From: JBEINZ01 sp040377825
Lineage (GTDB): Bacteria; Pseudomonadota; Alphaproteobacteria; Rhizobiales; Ancalomicrobiaceae
Direction of reading: 5' to 3'
Assembly (NCBI GenBank): GCA_040377825.1
Contig: JBEINZ010000123.1
Coordinates: 1-9,251, forward strand
DNA length: 9,251 bases
In this document: one piece after another, positions 1-7,504 of the stretch
Layout: each line of letters opens with the position of its first letter
Numbering within the stretch: position 1 is the stretch's first letter
The notes under the pieces: model-generated
Told to the model about the DNA's origin: nothing
Databases searched by the model: none
The model's input: the letters and a program-made list of their open reading frames with translations, nothing else
Program-made: the position numbers and the translations under genes

Positions 1-1703
<1,703 letters not shown>

Positions 1704-1801
1704 AAAAAATCCATTCGGTTCGCGGCAAGCCCGTTGGTCATGGGCCAGCCGTCGCGCGCAGGCTTCTGGCGTCGCGAGGGAGTCGGGCGCGTGCATACTC
1801 T

Positions 1802-1844
1802 GTTCCGGCCCGACTGGCAAGGAAAAGCAAGAAGCGGGCCGAAC
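1802..1844 (-). other. Imperfect GC-rich hairpin in the typA upstream region
   Basis: CGGCCCG (1806-1812) pairs with CGGGCCG (1835-1841). The stem is extended by GTT (1802-1804) with AAC (1842-1844) across one bulged base. The loop is 22 bases and pyrimidine-rich on the minus strand. It sits about 100-140 bases upstream of the typA start, so it would be in the 5' leader if transcription starts beyond it. There is no U-run on either strand, so it is not an intrinsic terminator. Function unknown. Confidence 0.3.
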
Positions 1845-1914
1845 GTGACGTCCGAATGACGGTTGCCGCCCGATTTAGCGCGTTTGCTTGGCGAAGGGAA
1901 AAGCAGCCATGCAT

Positions 1915-1928
1915 GAACAGTGCTGTTC
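1915..1928. promoter_or_regulatory. Inverted repeat upstream of marR (possible operator half)
   Basis: GAACAG-TG-CTGTTC, 6-base perfect arms around two bases, about 107 bases upstream of the marR ATG. It lies where the -35 region would be if the AT-rich element at 1941-1950 is the -10. It could be a second binding site for MarR or a site for another regulator. It does not match the alphaproteobacterial LexA box (GTTC-N7-GTTC). Short arms mean chance is possible. Confidence 0.3.
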
Positions 1929-1942
1929 GTCATGAAAGCCTT

Positions 1943-1950
1943 ACTATAAG
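1943..1950 (+). promoter_or_regulatory. Possible -10 region of the marR-MFS promoter
   Basis: TACTATAAG-like sequence in otherwise GC-rich DNA, with TACTAT at 1943-1948 or TATAAG at 1945-1950 as hexamer. It is about 85-90 bases upstream of the marR start and immediately before the 17-base palindrome. No good TTGACA-like -35 is seen at 16-18 bases upstream, which would fit an activator-dependent or weak promoter, or mean that the call is wrong. Confidence 0.3.
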
Positions 1951-1952
1951 CC

Positions 1953-1969
1953 GGCATGATGATCATGCC
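1953..1969. promoter_or_regulatory. Perfect 17-base palindrome, probable MarR operator
   Basis: GGCATGAT-G-ATCATGCC: two 8-base arms, fully complementary, around a single central base. Its centre is about 74 bases upstream of the marR start and just downstream of the possible -10 element, so a bound dimer would cover the expected transcription start. MarR-family dimers bind palindromes of about this length in their own promoters, which makes autoregulation the simplest reading. Seen directly: the palindrome and its position. Inferred: the protein that binds it. Confidence 0.5.
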
Positions 1970-2020
1970 ATCTGATCAACAACGCTCCCTTAACGCCCTC
2001 TCGGCCGATGCGCTGACGCC

Positions 2021-2048
2021 ATGACTCAACCGATATGACTCAATCGAT
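2021..2048 (+). repeat. 14-base tandem duplication over the marR start codon
   Basis: ATGACTCAACCGAT (2021-2034) is followed at once by ATGACTCAATCGAT (2035-2048), identical at 13 of 14 positions. Because 14 is not a multiple of three, the first ATG opens a five-codon frame (MTQPI) whose TGA stop at 2036-2038 overlaps the second ATG at 2035-2037. The second ATG opens marR. The arrangement looks like a mini-leader peptide with termination-reinitiation, arising by slippage or local duplication. Confidence 0.8.
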
Positions 2049-2499
2049 CGAAGAGACCGAAACGATCGGCATCCTGCTCTCCGACGTGACGCGGCTGTTT
2101 TGGCGGCGGCTTGAGGGTGCGATGCGCGCGGACGGCTGCGATCTGACGGCCGGAGAGGCGCGCGTCCTGGTGACGGTCGCCCGCGCGGGCGGACTGCGCC
2201 AATCCGCATTAGCGGAACGGCTTTTCATCGAGCCGATGACCCTCGTCGGATTTCTGGACCGCTTGGAACGACACGGTCATGTCGAACGCTTGGTCGATGC
2301 GACGGACCGCCGGGCCAAGCTGGTGCGCGCAACCGAACTTGGCGACACGCTCGCGGGCAAGGTCAAGGCACTCGCGACCGCCGTTCGCGCGGAGGTGACC
2401 GCCGATCTCGACGCATCCGAGATCGCGGCGCTTCGTCAATCCCTTTTCAAGATCCGGATGACCTTGTCCGGTTCGCCCGAACCCCGGAGCCTACCGTGA
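2035..2499 (+). CDS. MarR-family winged-helix transcriptional regulator
   Basis: A 154-residue DNA-binding regulator, a usual length for MarR proteins, which act as dimers and are typically released from DNA by small phenolic or lipophilic ligands. The winged helix covers about residues 38-100. LTAGEARVLVTVARAG forms the helix before the HTH, QSALAERLFIEPMTLVGFLDRLERHGHVER (56-85) contains the recognition helix, and VDATDRRAKLVRAT (87-100) is the wing with the DxRxK-type hallmark (D91, R93, K95). Flanking N- and C-terminal helices suit dimerisation. The start at 2035 is fixed by a TGA in the same frame at 2014-2016 and no other ATG between. No clear Shine-Dalgarno precedes it, and an upstream five-codon frame overlaps it. 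The final codons overlap the GTG of the exporter gene, so the two are co-translated. It probably represses this efflux operon through the palindrome at 1953-1969; that target is inferred from position. Confidence 0.92.
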   Translation: MTQSIEETETIGILLSDVTRLFWRRLEGAMRADGCDLTAGEARVLVTVARAGGLRQSALAERLFIEPMTLVGFLDRLERHGHVERLVDATDRRAKLVRATELGDTLAGKVKALATAVRAEVTADLDASEIAALRQSLFKIRMTLSGSPEPRSLP

Positions 2500-3731
2500 A
2501 CCGACCCGAAGCCCTCGACTCGTCCACCGCCTCGGCCATCGCGACAGGGGCGGCCGAGGCGCCGCCCTTGGTCAGCGCGCGGACCGCGTCGCTGGTTGGG
2601 GCCGCGCTCGTGGCTTTGGGGCCGATCTCGCTCGCCCTTTACACGCCGGCCATGCCGGCGCTGGTCACCGCCTTCGGCACCTCTGTTTCAACCGTCAAGC
2701 TGACCCTTACCCTTTATTTCGCCGGCTTCGCATCGGCTCAGCTCGTTTGCGGCCCTCTTTCGGATGCCTATGGCCGGCGGCCGATCACGCTTTGGTTCAT
2801 GGGTCTTTACCTGATCGGCAGTGTCATCGCCATATTCGCGCCGACCGTTGAGTATCTGCTCGTGGCTCGCTTGATCCAGGGCATCGGCGCGGCGGCGGGA
2901 GTCGCGATCGCGCGGGCCATCGTGCGCGATCTTTTCAATGGTCAGGAAGCCGCCCGCATCATGAACACGGTCGGGATCATCCTCGCACTCGGACCGGCCA
3001 TATCCCCGACCATCGGCGGCATCACGCTCGACCTGCTCGGTTGGCATGCCATCTTCGTCCTAATGGTGATCTACGGCCTTTTCGTCGTTGGCCTCGTGGT
3101 CTATGTCGTCGTGGAGACAAATCGCGCTCCCGATCGCGCCTTGGCGCGACCATCAGGGCTGGTAAAGGCTTACGGAACGCTACTCGGCGACCAACGCTTC
3201 ATGCTGCCGGGAATCATCCTTGGCTCTTCGATCGGGGCGTTCTTCACGCTCGCGACCGTCTTGCCTTTTGTGTTGATCGGCCGGGTCGGGCTTACGCCGA
3301 CGCATTTCGGCTTCGCGATGATCCTCCAGTCGGGGTCGTTCGTCCTCGGTGGCTTGCTGACCCGGAAGCTGCTCGTGCAGATCGAGGCGAGCAAGCTCGT
3401 TTTGCCGGGACTGCTGCTTGCCACCGTCGCCACCGTTGTGCTCGCGGTGCTGCTGACCAATTTTCCGCCATCGGTATGGACGGTGATGATCCCGATTTCC
3501 GTGGTCGCCTTCGCCAACGCGCTGATCATGCCCTCGCCGTCAACGGCGGCGCTCGCGCCGTTTCCGCATATGGCCGGCGCGGCCGCCGCGATGCTCGGCT
3601 TCATGCAGATGGGCGGTGGCTTCCTCGGGAGCCTCGTGGCGGCGTTCTTCCCCAACCCGGTCATGGCACTGGCGGCGATCTTGCCGGTCATGCTCGGGAT
3701 CGGCCTCGCGGCACGGCTGATGCAGCGATAA
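2496..3731 (+). CDS. Bcr/CflA-type MFS multidrug efflux transporter
   Basis: A 411-residue inner-membrane proton antiporter of the drug:H+ antiporter family with 12 predicted helices. An N-terminal soluble leader of about 30 residues precedes TM1 (about 34-56). Loop 2-3 carries MFS motif A, GPLSDAYGRR (86-95). RLIQGIGAAAGVAIARAIVRD (125-145) is the typical Bcr/CflA TM4 region, and GPAISPTIGG (166-175) in TM5 is the antiporter-type motif C. A hydrophilic central loop (about 207-235) separates the two six-helix halves. Translation begins at GTG 2496, four bases before the end of marR (GTGA overlap), with GGAG at 2486-2489, 6 bases upstream. The next in-frame ATG is too far inside, in TM1. The pairing with MarR suggests inducible export of a toxic small molecule, dye or antibiotic; the substrate cannot be read from sequence. 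Confidence 0.93.
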   Translation: MNRPEALDSSTASAIATGAAEAPPLVSARTASLVGAALVALGPISLALYTPAMPALVTAFGTSVSTVKLTLTLYFAGFASAQLVCGPLSDAYGRRPITLWFMGLYLIGSVIAIFAPTVEYLLVARLIQGIGAAAGVAIARAIVRDLFNGQEAARIMNTVGIILALGPAISPTIGGITLDLLGWHAIFVLMVIYGLFVVGLVVYVVVETNRAPDRALARPSGLVKAYGTLLGDQRFMLPGIILGSSIGAFFTLATVLPFVLIGRVGLTPTHFGFAMILQSGSFVLGGLLTRKLLVQIEASKLVLPGLLLATVATVVLAVLLTNFPPSVWTVMIPISVVAFANALIMPSPSTAALAPFPHMAGAAAAMLGFMQMGGGFLGSLVAAFFPNPVMALAAILPVMLGIGLAARLMQR

Positions 3732-3739
3732 GGCGAGTT

Positions 3740-3766
3740 GGCCAAGGAAAACTCGGTCCCTTGGCC
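3740..3766. terminator. Hairpin between the converging MFS and argG genes
   Basis: GGCCAAGG (3740-3747) pairs perfectly with CCTTGGCC (3759-3766) across an 11-base loop, 8 bases after the MFS stop. GTT and AAC outside can add three pairs beyond a 2-base bulge. No U-run follows on either strand, so it is not a classic intrinsic terminator, but its place between two converging stops fits a 3'-end structure for one or both transcripts. Confidence 0.4.
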
Positions 3767-3814
3767 TGAACATACACGCCATCCTTTGTCATTCGGCGCA
3801 CGATCCCCGGGGCC

Positions 3815-5050
3815 TCAGCCTCCAAGCTTCCGGCGGCGCTTGCCGAGCGTGCGCAGCCGCAGCGCGTTCAACTTGATGAAGCCGGCGGCGTCGCGGTGAT
3901 CATAGGCGACCGCGCCCTCCTCAAAGGTAACGAGGTCCTGGTCGTAGAGCGAATGGGGCGACTTGCGGCCGGTGACGATCGTGTTGCCCTTGTAGAGCTT
4001 CACGCGCACCGTCCCGGTCACCATATCCTGGCTCTTGTCGATCAAGGCCTGAAGCATCTCGCGCTCGGGCGAGAACCAGAACCCGTTATAGATCAGCTCT
4101 GCGTAACGCGGCATCAACTCGTCCTTCAGATGCGCCGCGCCGCGATCGAGCGTGATGGACTCGATGCCGCGATGCGCCTGGAGCAGGATCGTACCGCCGG
4201 GCGTCTCGTAGACGCCGCGCGACTTCATGCCGACATAGCGATTTTCAACAAGGTCCAGGCGGCCGATGCCGTTGGCCTTGCCAAGCTCGTTGAGCTTGGA
4301 GAGGAGCGCGCCTGGCGATAGCCGCTCGCCGTCGATCGATACCGCGTCGCCCTTTTCGAACGCGATCTCGATGGTGGTGGCCCGATCCGGCGCGTCTTCC
4401 GGCGCGATCGTGCGCATGTGAACGTATTCCGGTGCCTCAACCCAGGGATCCTCGAGCACTTTTCCTTCCGAAGAGGAATGCAGAAGGTTTGCGTCGACGG
4501 AGAATGGCGCCTCGCCGCGCTTGTCCTTGGCGATCGGGATTTGGTTCTTTTCGGCAAAATCGATCAGGGCCTCGCGGCTTTTGAACTCCCATTCACGCCA
4601 TGGCGCGATCACCGTGATTTCCGGTTCCAGCGCGTAATAGCCAAGTTCAAAGCGAACCTGATCGTTGCCCTTGCCGGTCGCGCCGTGACAGACCGCGTCG
4701 GCGCCGACCTTACGCGCGATCTCGATCTGCGTCTTGGCGATCAGTGGCCGCGCGATCGAAGTGCCAAGAAGGTAAAGGCCTTCATATTGGGCATTCGCGC
4801 GAAACATCGGAAACACATAGTCGCGGACGAAGGTCTCGCGTACGTCCTCAATGAAGATATTCTCTGGCTTAATGCCAAGCAGCAGCGCCTTCTTGCGCGC
4901 TGGCTCCAGTTCTTCGCCCTGGCCGAGATCGGCGGTGAAGGTCACCACCTCGCAGCCATAGGTCGTCTGCAACCATTTCAGGATGATCGACGTGTCAAGC
5001 CCTCCGGAATAGGCGAGAACGACTTTCTTGACTTCACCCTTGGCGGCCAT
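3815..5050 (-). CDS. argG: Argininosuccinate synthase
   Basis: Cytoplasmic ligase that condenses citrulline and aspartate with ATP (giving AMP and PPi) to argininosuccinate, the penultimate step of arginine synthesis. At 411 residues it is full-length for the shorter bacterial class. The N-terminal ATP-pyrophosphatase signature AYSGGLDTS is at 13-21. YLLGTSIARPLIAK (93-106) and CHGATGKGNDQVRFE (121-135) carry the aspartate/citrulline-binding signature. YETPGGTILLQAHRGIESITLDR (281-303) and the substrate-binding helical C-terminus are intact. The start is ATG 5050 (MAAKGEVKKVVLAYSGG), with AGGA about 9 bases before it. Only 3 bases separate it from the stop of the PAP2 phosphatase gene, so its ribosome-binding site lies inside that gene. 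Co-transcription and translational coupling are likely unless an internal promoter exists. No arginine-repressor-like site was recognised. Confidence 0.98.
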   Translation of the reverse strand: MAAKGEVKKVVLAYSGGLDTSIILKWLQTTYGCEVVTFTADLGQGEELEPARKKALLLGIKPENIFIEDVRETFVRDYVFPMFRANAQYEGLYLLGTSIARPLIAKTQIEIARKVGADAVCHGATGKGNDQVRFELGYYALEPEITVIAPWREWEFKSREALIDFAEKNQIPIAKDKRGEAPFSVDANLLHSSSEGKVLEDPWVEAPEYVHMRTIAPEDAPDRATTIEIAFEKGDAVSIDGERLSPGALLSKLNELGKANGIGRLDLVENRYVGMKSRGVYETPGGTILLQAHRGIESITLDRGAAHLKDELMPRYAELIYNGFWFSPEREMLQALIDKSQDMVTGTVRVKLYKGNTIVTGRKSPHSLYDQDLVTFEEGAVAYDHRDAAGFIKLNALRLRTLGKRRRKLGG

Positions 5051-5053
5051 GGA

Positions 5054-6058
5054 TCAGATCCTGTTTGTGGTTTTTTCGGAAGGTCGGGAAGGACTGGGTG
5101 AGGATGCGGCATTGTCGCCTAGATTTGACGTTGCGGCTTCGGCGGACACCACGGTCGACGGCAGGAATGCGGCGCGCTCGGCCTTTGCGTGAAGACGTGC
5201 GGCGAACGCTCGCGCGGACGCGACGATCTGCTCTAGCCGGAAGCGCTTCAGAGGAAAAGAGGCAAGTCGGAGACCGCCTATCCGACGGCCGAGGCCCGAG
5301 AGCCAAGCATCGATCCTTGCTTCGCGCTCGCTTGTCAGCCGAACGAGTAATGTGTCGCGCATCGCGAGGATCACAACCAAGGTCAAGCACCAGGCGATCA
5401 AAACGTCCGAAAGGTAATGTCCGCCGAACGCGACGCGGTTCGCGGACATAATGCCGGCCCAAAGCAGCGTTGCGACGAGTGTCGGCAGTCGCCAAGCGAC
5501 GGGTACCACGAACACGAGTGCCACCAGCCAGAACGACGCGGAGGCTTCGCCGGAGACGAAGGAGCAGTTACTCTCGCATTCCCCGCCCCACATCCAGGCC
5601 GGGCGAAAGCCGAAGCGCCCGCCGAACAGATCCGTATCGACCGGCCGGACGCGGCCCCAAAACTCCTTCAAGATCAGATTAACGACGATGCCCGGCCCAA
5701 GTGCCATGCTGGCGGCAAGAAAAAACACGACCGGGGTCGGCAGCGCGACGACGCGCGCGGGCGCGACGAACTTTAGGACGAGGACCGCGATCAAGCCGAT
5801 GGCCGCGATCCGGGTTGCCGCCATGCCGGCAAAGCGCACCGTTTGCATGGCTGGATCGCGCGCATCGCGAAAATCGTCGGCGCGACTGAACATCCCGGAT
5901 ACCGCGATATCGATCCCCGGCAGGAGAACAAAGAACGCCGACACGACAGCGGTCAACCCGAGCGCGGACACAATCGGGTAACGCGCGATCCATCGAGCGA
6001 GCCCCACGGCGCGGCGCGGCACGGTTTTCAGTGAACCGATGTCTCTATCGTGTGCCAT
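5054..6058 (-). CDS. Membrane PAP2-family phosphatase with a variant SGE motif
   Basis: Integral-membrane phosphatase of the type-2 phosphatidic acid phosphatase family, 334 residues, with about six predicted helices (roughly 29-47, 81-99, 108-130, 175-189, 192-207, 216-233). The three active-site motifs are in order. KX6RP is K131-R138-P139. Motif 2 is SGE (S169-G170-E171), where the family consensus is SGH. RX5HX3D is R208-H214-D218, with H214 as the expected nucleophile. Cysteines at C161 and C165 lie in the loop before motif 2. The C-terminal 70-80 residues are basic, then Ser/Ala/Pro-rich, and probably not part of the fold. Likely substrates are lipid phosphates (undecaprenyl-PP, phosphatidic acid, lipid A phosphates); none can be chosen from sequence. 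I prefer ATG 6058, with GAGGAGGA at 6072-6065 six bases upstream; a GTG at 6064 is too close to that site. It is followed by argG after 3 bases. Confidence 0.9.
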   Translation of the reverse strand: MAHDRDIGSLKTVPRRAVGLARWIARYPIVSALGLTAVVSAFFVLLPGIDIAVSGMFSRADDFRDARDPAMQTVRFAGMAATRIAAIGLIAVLVLKFVAPARVVALPTPVVFFLAASMALGPGIVVNLILKEFWGRVRPVDTDLFGGRFGFRPAWMWGGECESNCSFVSGEASASFWLVALVFVVPVAWRLPTLVATLLWAGIMSANRVAFGGHYLSDVLIAWCLTLVVILAMRDTLLVRLTSEREARIDAWLSGLGRRIGGLRLASFPLKRFRLEQIVASARAFAARLHAKAERAAFLPSTVVSAEAATSNLGDNAASSPSPSRPSEKTTNRI

Positions 6059-6153
6059 CGGCACTCCTCCTCACGAGCGCGGTGATGTAACCTTCCGCCA
6101 CAAGGGTGCGCAAGAGACGGCCGGGTGGCGTGATTCGGTTGGAGACAGGCACG
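6059..6153. other. Divergent intergenic region, pap2 / isomerase
   Basis: 95 bases that must hold the start signals of both the leftward PAP2-argG pair and the rightward isomerase-LysE pair. The ribosome-binding sites at both ends are clear (GAGGAGGA leftward, GGAG at 6141-6144 rightward). I find no convincing -35/-10 pair or palindrome on either strand. Confidence 0.5.
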
Positions 6154-6798
6154 ATGGCATCAATCGACTTTTGGTACGAGTTTGCCTCCACCTATTCCTA
6201 CCTTGCGACCGAACGAATCGAGCGCGCCGCCGCGGAGGCCGGGGTCGATGTCCGCTGGCGGCCATTTCTGCTTGGTCCGATTTTTGCCGCGCAGGGCTGG
6301 ACGACGTCGCCCTTCAATCTCTACCCCGCCAAGGGACGCCACATGTGGCGCGACATAGAGCGGCTTGTGGCGCGCGCCGGTCTTCCGCCGCTCACGCGGC
6401 CTTCGCCGTTTCCCCAGAATGGCTTGCTCGCGTCGCGACTTGCGTTGATTGGTCTTGAGTCAGATTGGACCCCGGCATTCTCGCGCGCGGTTTTCCATGC
6501 CGAGTTTGCGCTGGGCCGGGACATTTCAAAAGCGGAAACGCTCGCTGACGTGCTTGGCTCGCTTGGCCTCAATGCATCGGCCCTGCTCGGCCGGGCGCGC
6601 GGCGACGAAGCGATCAAGACGCTCCTGAAGCGCGAGACCGAGGAGGCAAAGCGGCGCGGGATCTTCGGCGCGCCGAGTTTTGTCACGCCCGACGGCGAAC
6701 TCTTCTGGGGCAACGACCGGCTTGAGGCTGCCGTGGAATGGACGACGGCGCCGCGCGCGACCGCGGAGGCCTTGCGGGTCGCGGGAATCGAGTCGTGA
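6154..6798 (+). CDS. 2-hydroxychromene-2-carboxylate isomerase / GST-kappa-like DsbA-fold protein
   Basis: A 214-residue thioredoxin-fold protein of the DsbA superfamily, kappa-class GST/NahD branch. Characterised members use glutathione to isomerise 2-hydroxychromene-2-carboxylate in naphthalene breakdown, but many genomes carry paralogues with no known substrate. The N-terminal FWYEFASTYSYLA (6-18) matches the family's start, with S12 at or near the position of the catalytic serine. No CXXC is present, as expected for this branch. An alpha-helical insertion domain (about 60-160) includes PFPQNGLLASRLA (85-97). GIFGAPSFV (169-177) holds the cis-proline, and LFWGNDRLE (183-191) is the conserved C-terminal motif. 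ATG 6154 is chosen for its GGAG at 6141-6144, nine bases away, and because the family N-terminus begins just there; the upstream GTG 6106 would add an unsupported tail. The stop overlaps the lysE GTG. No aromatic-degradation genes are nearby, so naphthalene metabolism is not implied. Confidence 0.87.
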   Translation: MASIDFWYEFASTYSYLATERIERAAAEAGVDVRWRPFLLGPIFAAQGWTTSPFNLYPAKGRHMWRDIERLVARAGLPPLTRPSPFPQNGLLASRLALIGLESDWTPAFSRAVFHAEFALGRDISKAETLADVLGSLGLNASALLGRARGDEAIKTLLKRETEEAKRRGIFGAPSFVTPDGELFWGNDRLEAAVEWTTAPRATAEALRVAGIES

Positions 6799-7445
6799 TC
6801 TATGTCGACTTCATTCCCTCCGCCGGCACGCTCCTGGCCTATTCCACCGCCGCGATCGTCCTGATCGCGACACCGGGTCCGGACATGACGCTGTTCTTGC
6901 AGCGCACGCTGACGAATGGTCGCGTGGCGGGCCTTATGTCCATGGCAGGGACCATGGTCGGGCTACTCGTCCATACGGCCTTGGCCGCCGCGGGACTTTC
7001 GGCGTTGCTCGCGGCCTCGCCATGGGCCTTTCAAATCGTTCAGATTGCCGGCGCAATATACCTCTTGTGGCTTGCATTCAACCTATTGCGGCACGGCTCG
7101 ACGCTCGATCTATCCACCGGCGATCCGGATCGGGCGAGCCTCACGCAGGTCTTCGCCAAGGGGCTCGCGATCAACCTGCTCAATCCGAAAATCGTGCTCT
7201 TCTTCGCGACGTTCTTGCCGCAATTTGTCGCGGCAAACGATCCGCATGCCGGATCGAAGCTCGCTTTCCTCGGCCTATGGTATGTCAGCCTCTCGCTGCC
7301 GATTTGCGGCACCATTATTCACATCGCCGACGAAGCAGCGCAACGGCTTGGCCGCTCCCCGCAGCTCTTGCGGGCGTTCGATGTGCTGTCGGCGATCGTG
7401 TTTGTCAGTTTCGCGTTACGGCTGATATTTGCTCGGCCGATCTGA
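6795..7445 (+). CDS. LysE/RhtB-family amino-acid (or metabolite) exporter
   Basis: A 216-residue inner-membrane exporter, standard length for the family, with about six helices (roughly 12-33, 45-71, 77-98, 131-147, 155-178, 194-213). The hallmark TPGPDM is at 26-31. The second conserved block KGLAINLLNPKIVLFF (122-137), followed by LPQF (141-144), is intact. Members export amino acids such as lysine, threonine or homoserine, or related compounds; the substrate is not readable from sequence. Translation starts at GTG 6795, which overlaps the stop of the isomerase gene (GTGA), so the two are translationally coupled. An in-frame ATG at 6738 would bury the start in the upstream gene and add about 19 residues unlike the family. 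The stop is 10 bases before the hairpin repeat that closes this transcription unit. Confidence 0.92.
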   Translation: MIYVDFIPSAGTLLAYSTAAIVLIATPGPDMTLFLQRTLTNGRVAGLMSMAGTMVGLLVHTALAAAGLSALLAASPWAFQIVQIAGAIYLLWLAFNLLRHGSTLDLSTGDPDRASLTQVFAKGLAINLLNPKIVLFFATFLPQFVAANDPHAGSKLAFLGLWYVSLSLPICGTIIHIADEAAQRLGRSPQLLRAFDVLSAIVFVSFALRLIFARPI

Positions 7446-7454
7446 GCCGACCTT

Positions 7455-7504
7455 GAGCAATTCCTTATCGATCGGATGGAACATCCGATCGGGAAATGCT
7501 CTAG
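7455..7504. repeat. Dispersed palindromic repeat, copy 1, between converging stops
   Basis: A nested hairpin. The inner stem CGATCGGATG (7469-7478) / CATCCGATCG (7482-7491) is a perfect 10 bases around a GAA loop. The outer stem GAGCA (7455-7459) / TGCTC (7497-7501) plus TTCC (7461-7464) / GGAA (7492-7495) surrounds a small TTAT bulge. It fills almost the whole 55-base gap between the lysE stop (7445) and the yciB stop (7503-7501). Read on the minus strand it begins TAG-AGCA-TTTCCC and matches copy 2 at 9081-9135. There is no long U-run, but the position suggests a bidirectional transcript end. It resembles the class of Hyphomicrobiales repeats whose ends read GAGC...GCTC. Confidence 0.85.

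Larger units (their letters stand above)
1704..2034. other. Divergent intergenic region between typA and marR
   Basis: This 331-base gap should carry the typA promoter (leftward) and the marR promoter (rightward). I see no convincing gene in it; open frames here are short, lack ribosome-binding sites and resemble nothing I know. It holds a GC-rich imperfect hairpin near 1802-1844, two palindromes at 1915-1928 and 1953-1969, an AT-rich TTACTATAAG at 1941-1950 that may include a -10 element, and the 14-base tandem duplication over the marR start. I could not find a convincing typA promoter; a CTAAAT on the minus strand near 1871-1876 is a weak -10 candidate without a good -35 partner. Confidence 0.7.

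Noticed and set aside
1915..1928. LexA (SOS) box
   Set aside because: GAAC-N6-GTTC has the wrong spacing for the Gram-positive box (N4) and the wrong orientation for the alphaproteobacterial GTTC-N7-GTTC site.
2008..2023. ATG 2008 or ATG 2021 as the marR start
   Set aside because: Both open frames that stop within two to five codons; the marR frame itself has a TGA at 2014-2016, leaving 2035 as the first usable start.
3041..3769. Long plus-strand open frame (242 codons) inside the MFS gene, and a 191-codon minus-strand frame at 3170-3745
   Set aside because: Both lie over the well-supported MFS transporter. Their products are rich in Arg, Pro and Ala without any family motif, as expected of shadow frames in GC-rich DNA.
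5417..5981. Plus-strand open frames opposite the PAP2 gene
   Set aside because: Low-complexity, charged products antisense to a gene with clear active-site motifs; no ribosome-binding sites.
6059..6064. GTG 6064 as the start of the PAP2 gene
   Set aside because: The strong GAGGAGGA site directly abuts this GTG, leaving no spacer, whereas ATG 6058 is at an ideal distance.
6154..6798. Disulfide oxidoreductase (DsbA proper)
   Set aside because: The fold matches, but there is no CXXC and no signal peptide. The serine-containing N-terminal motif places it in the isomerase/GST-kappa branch.
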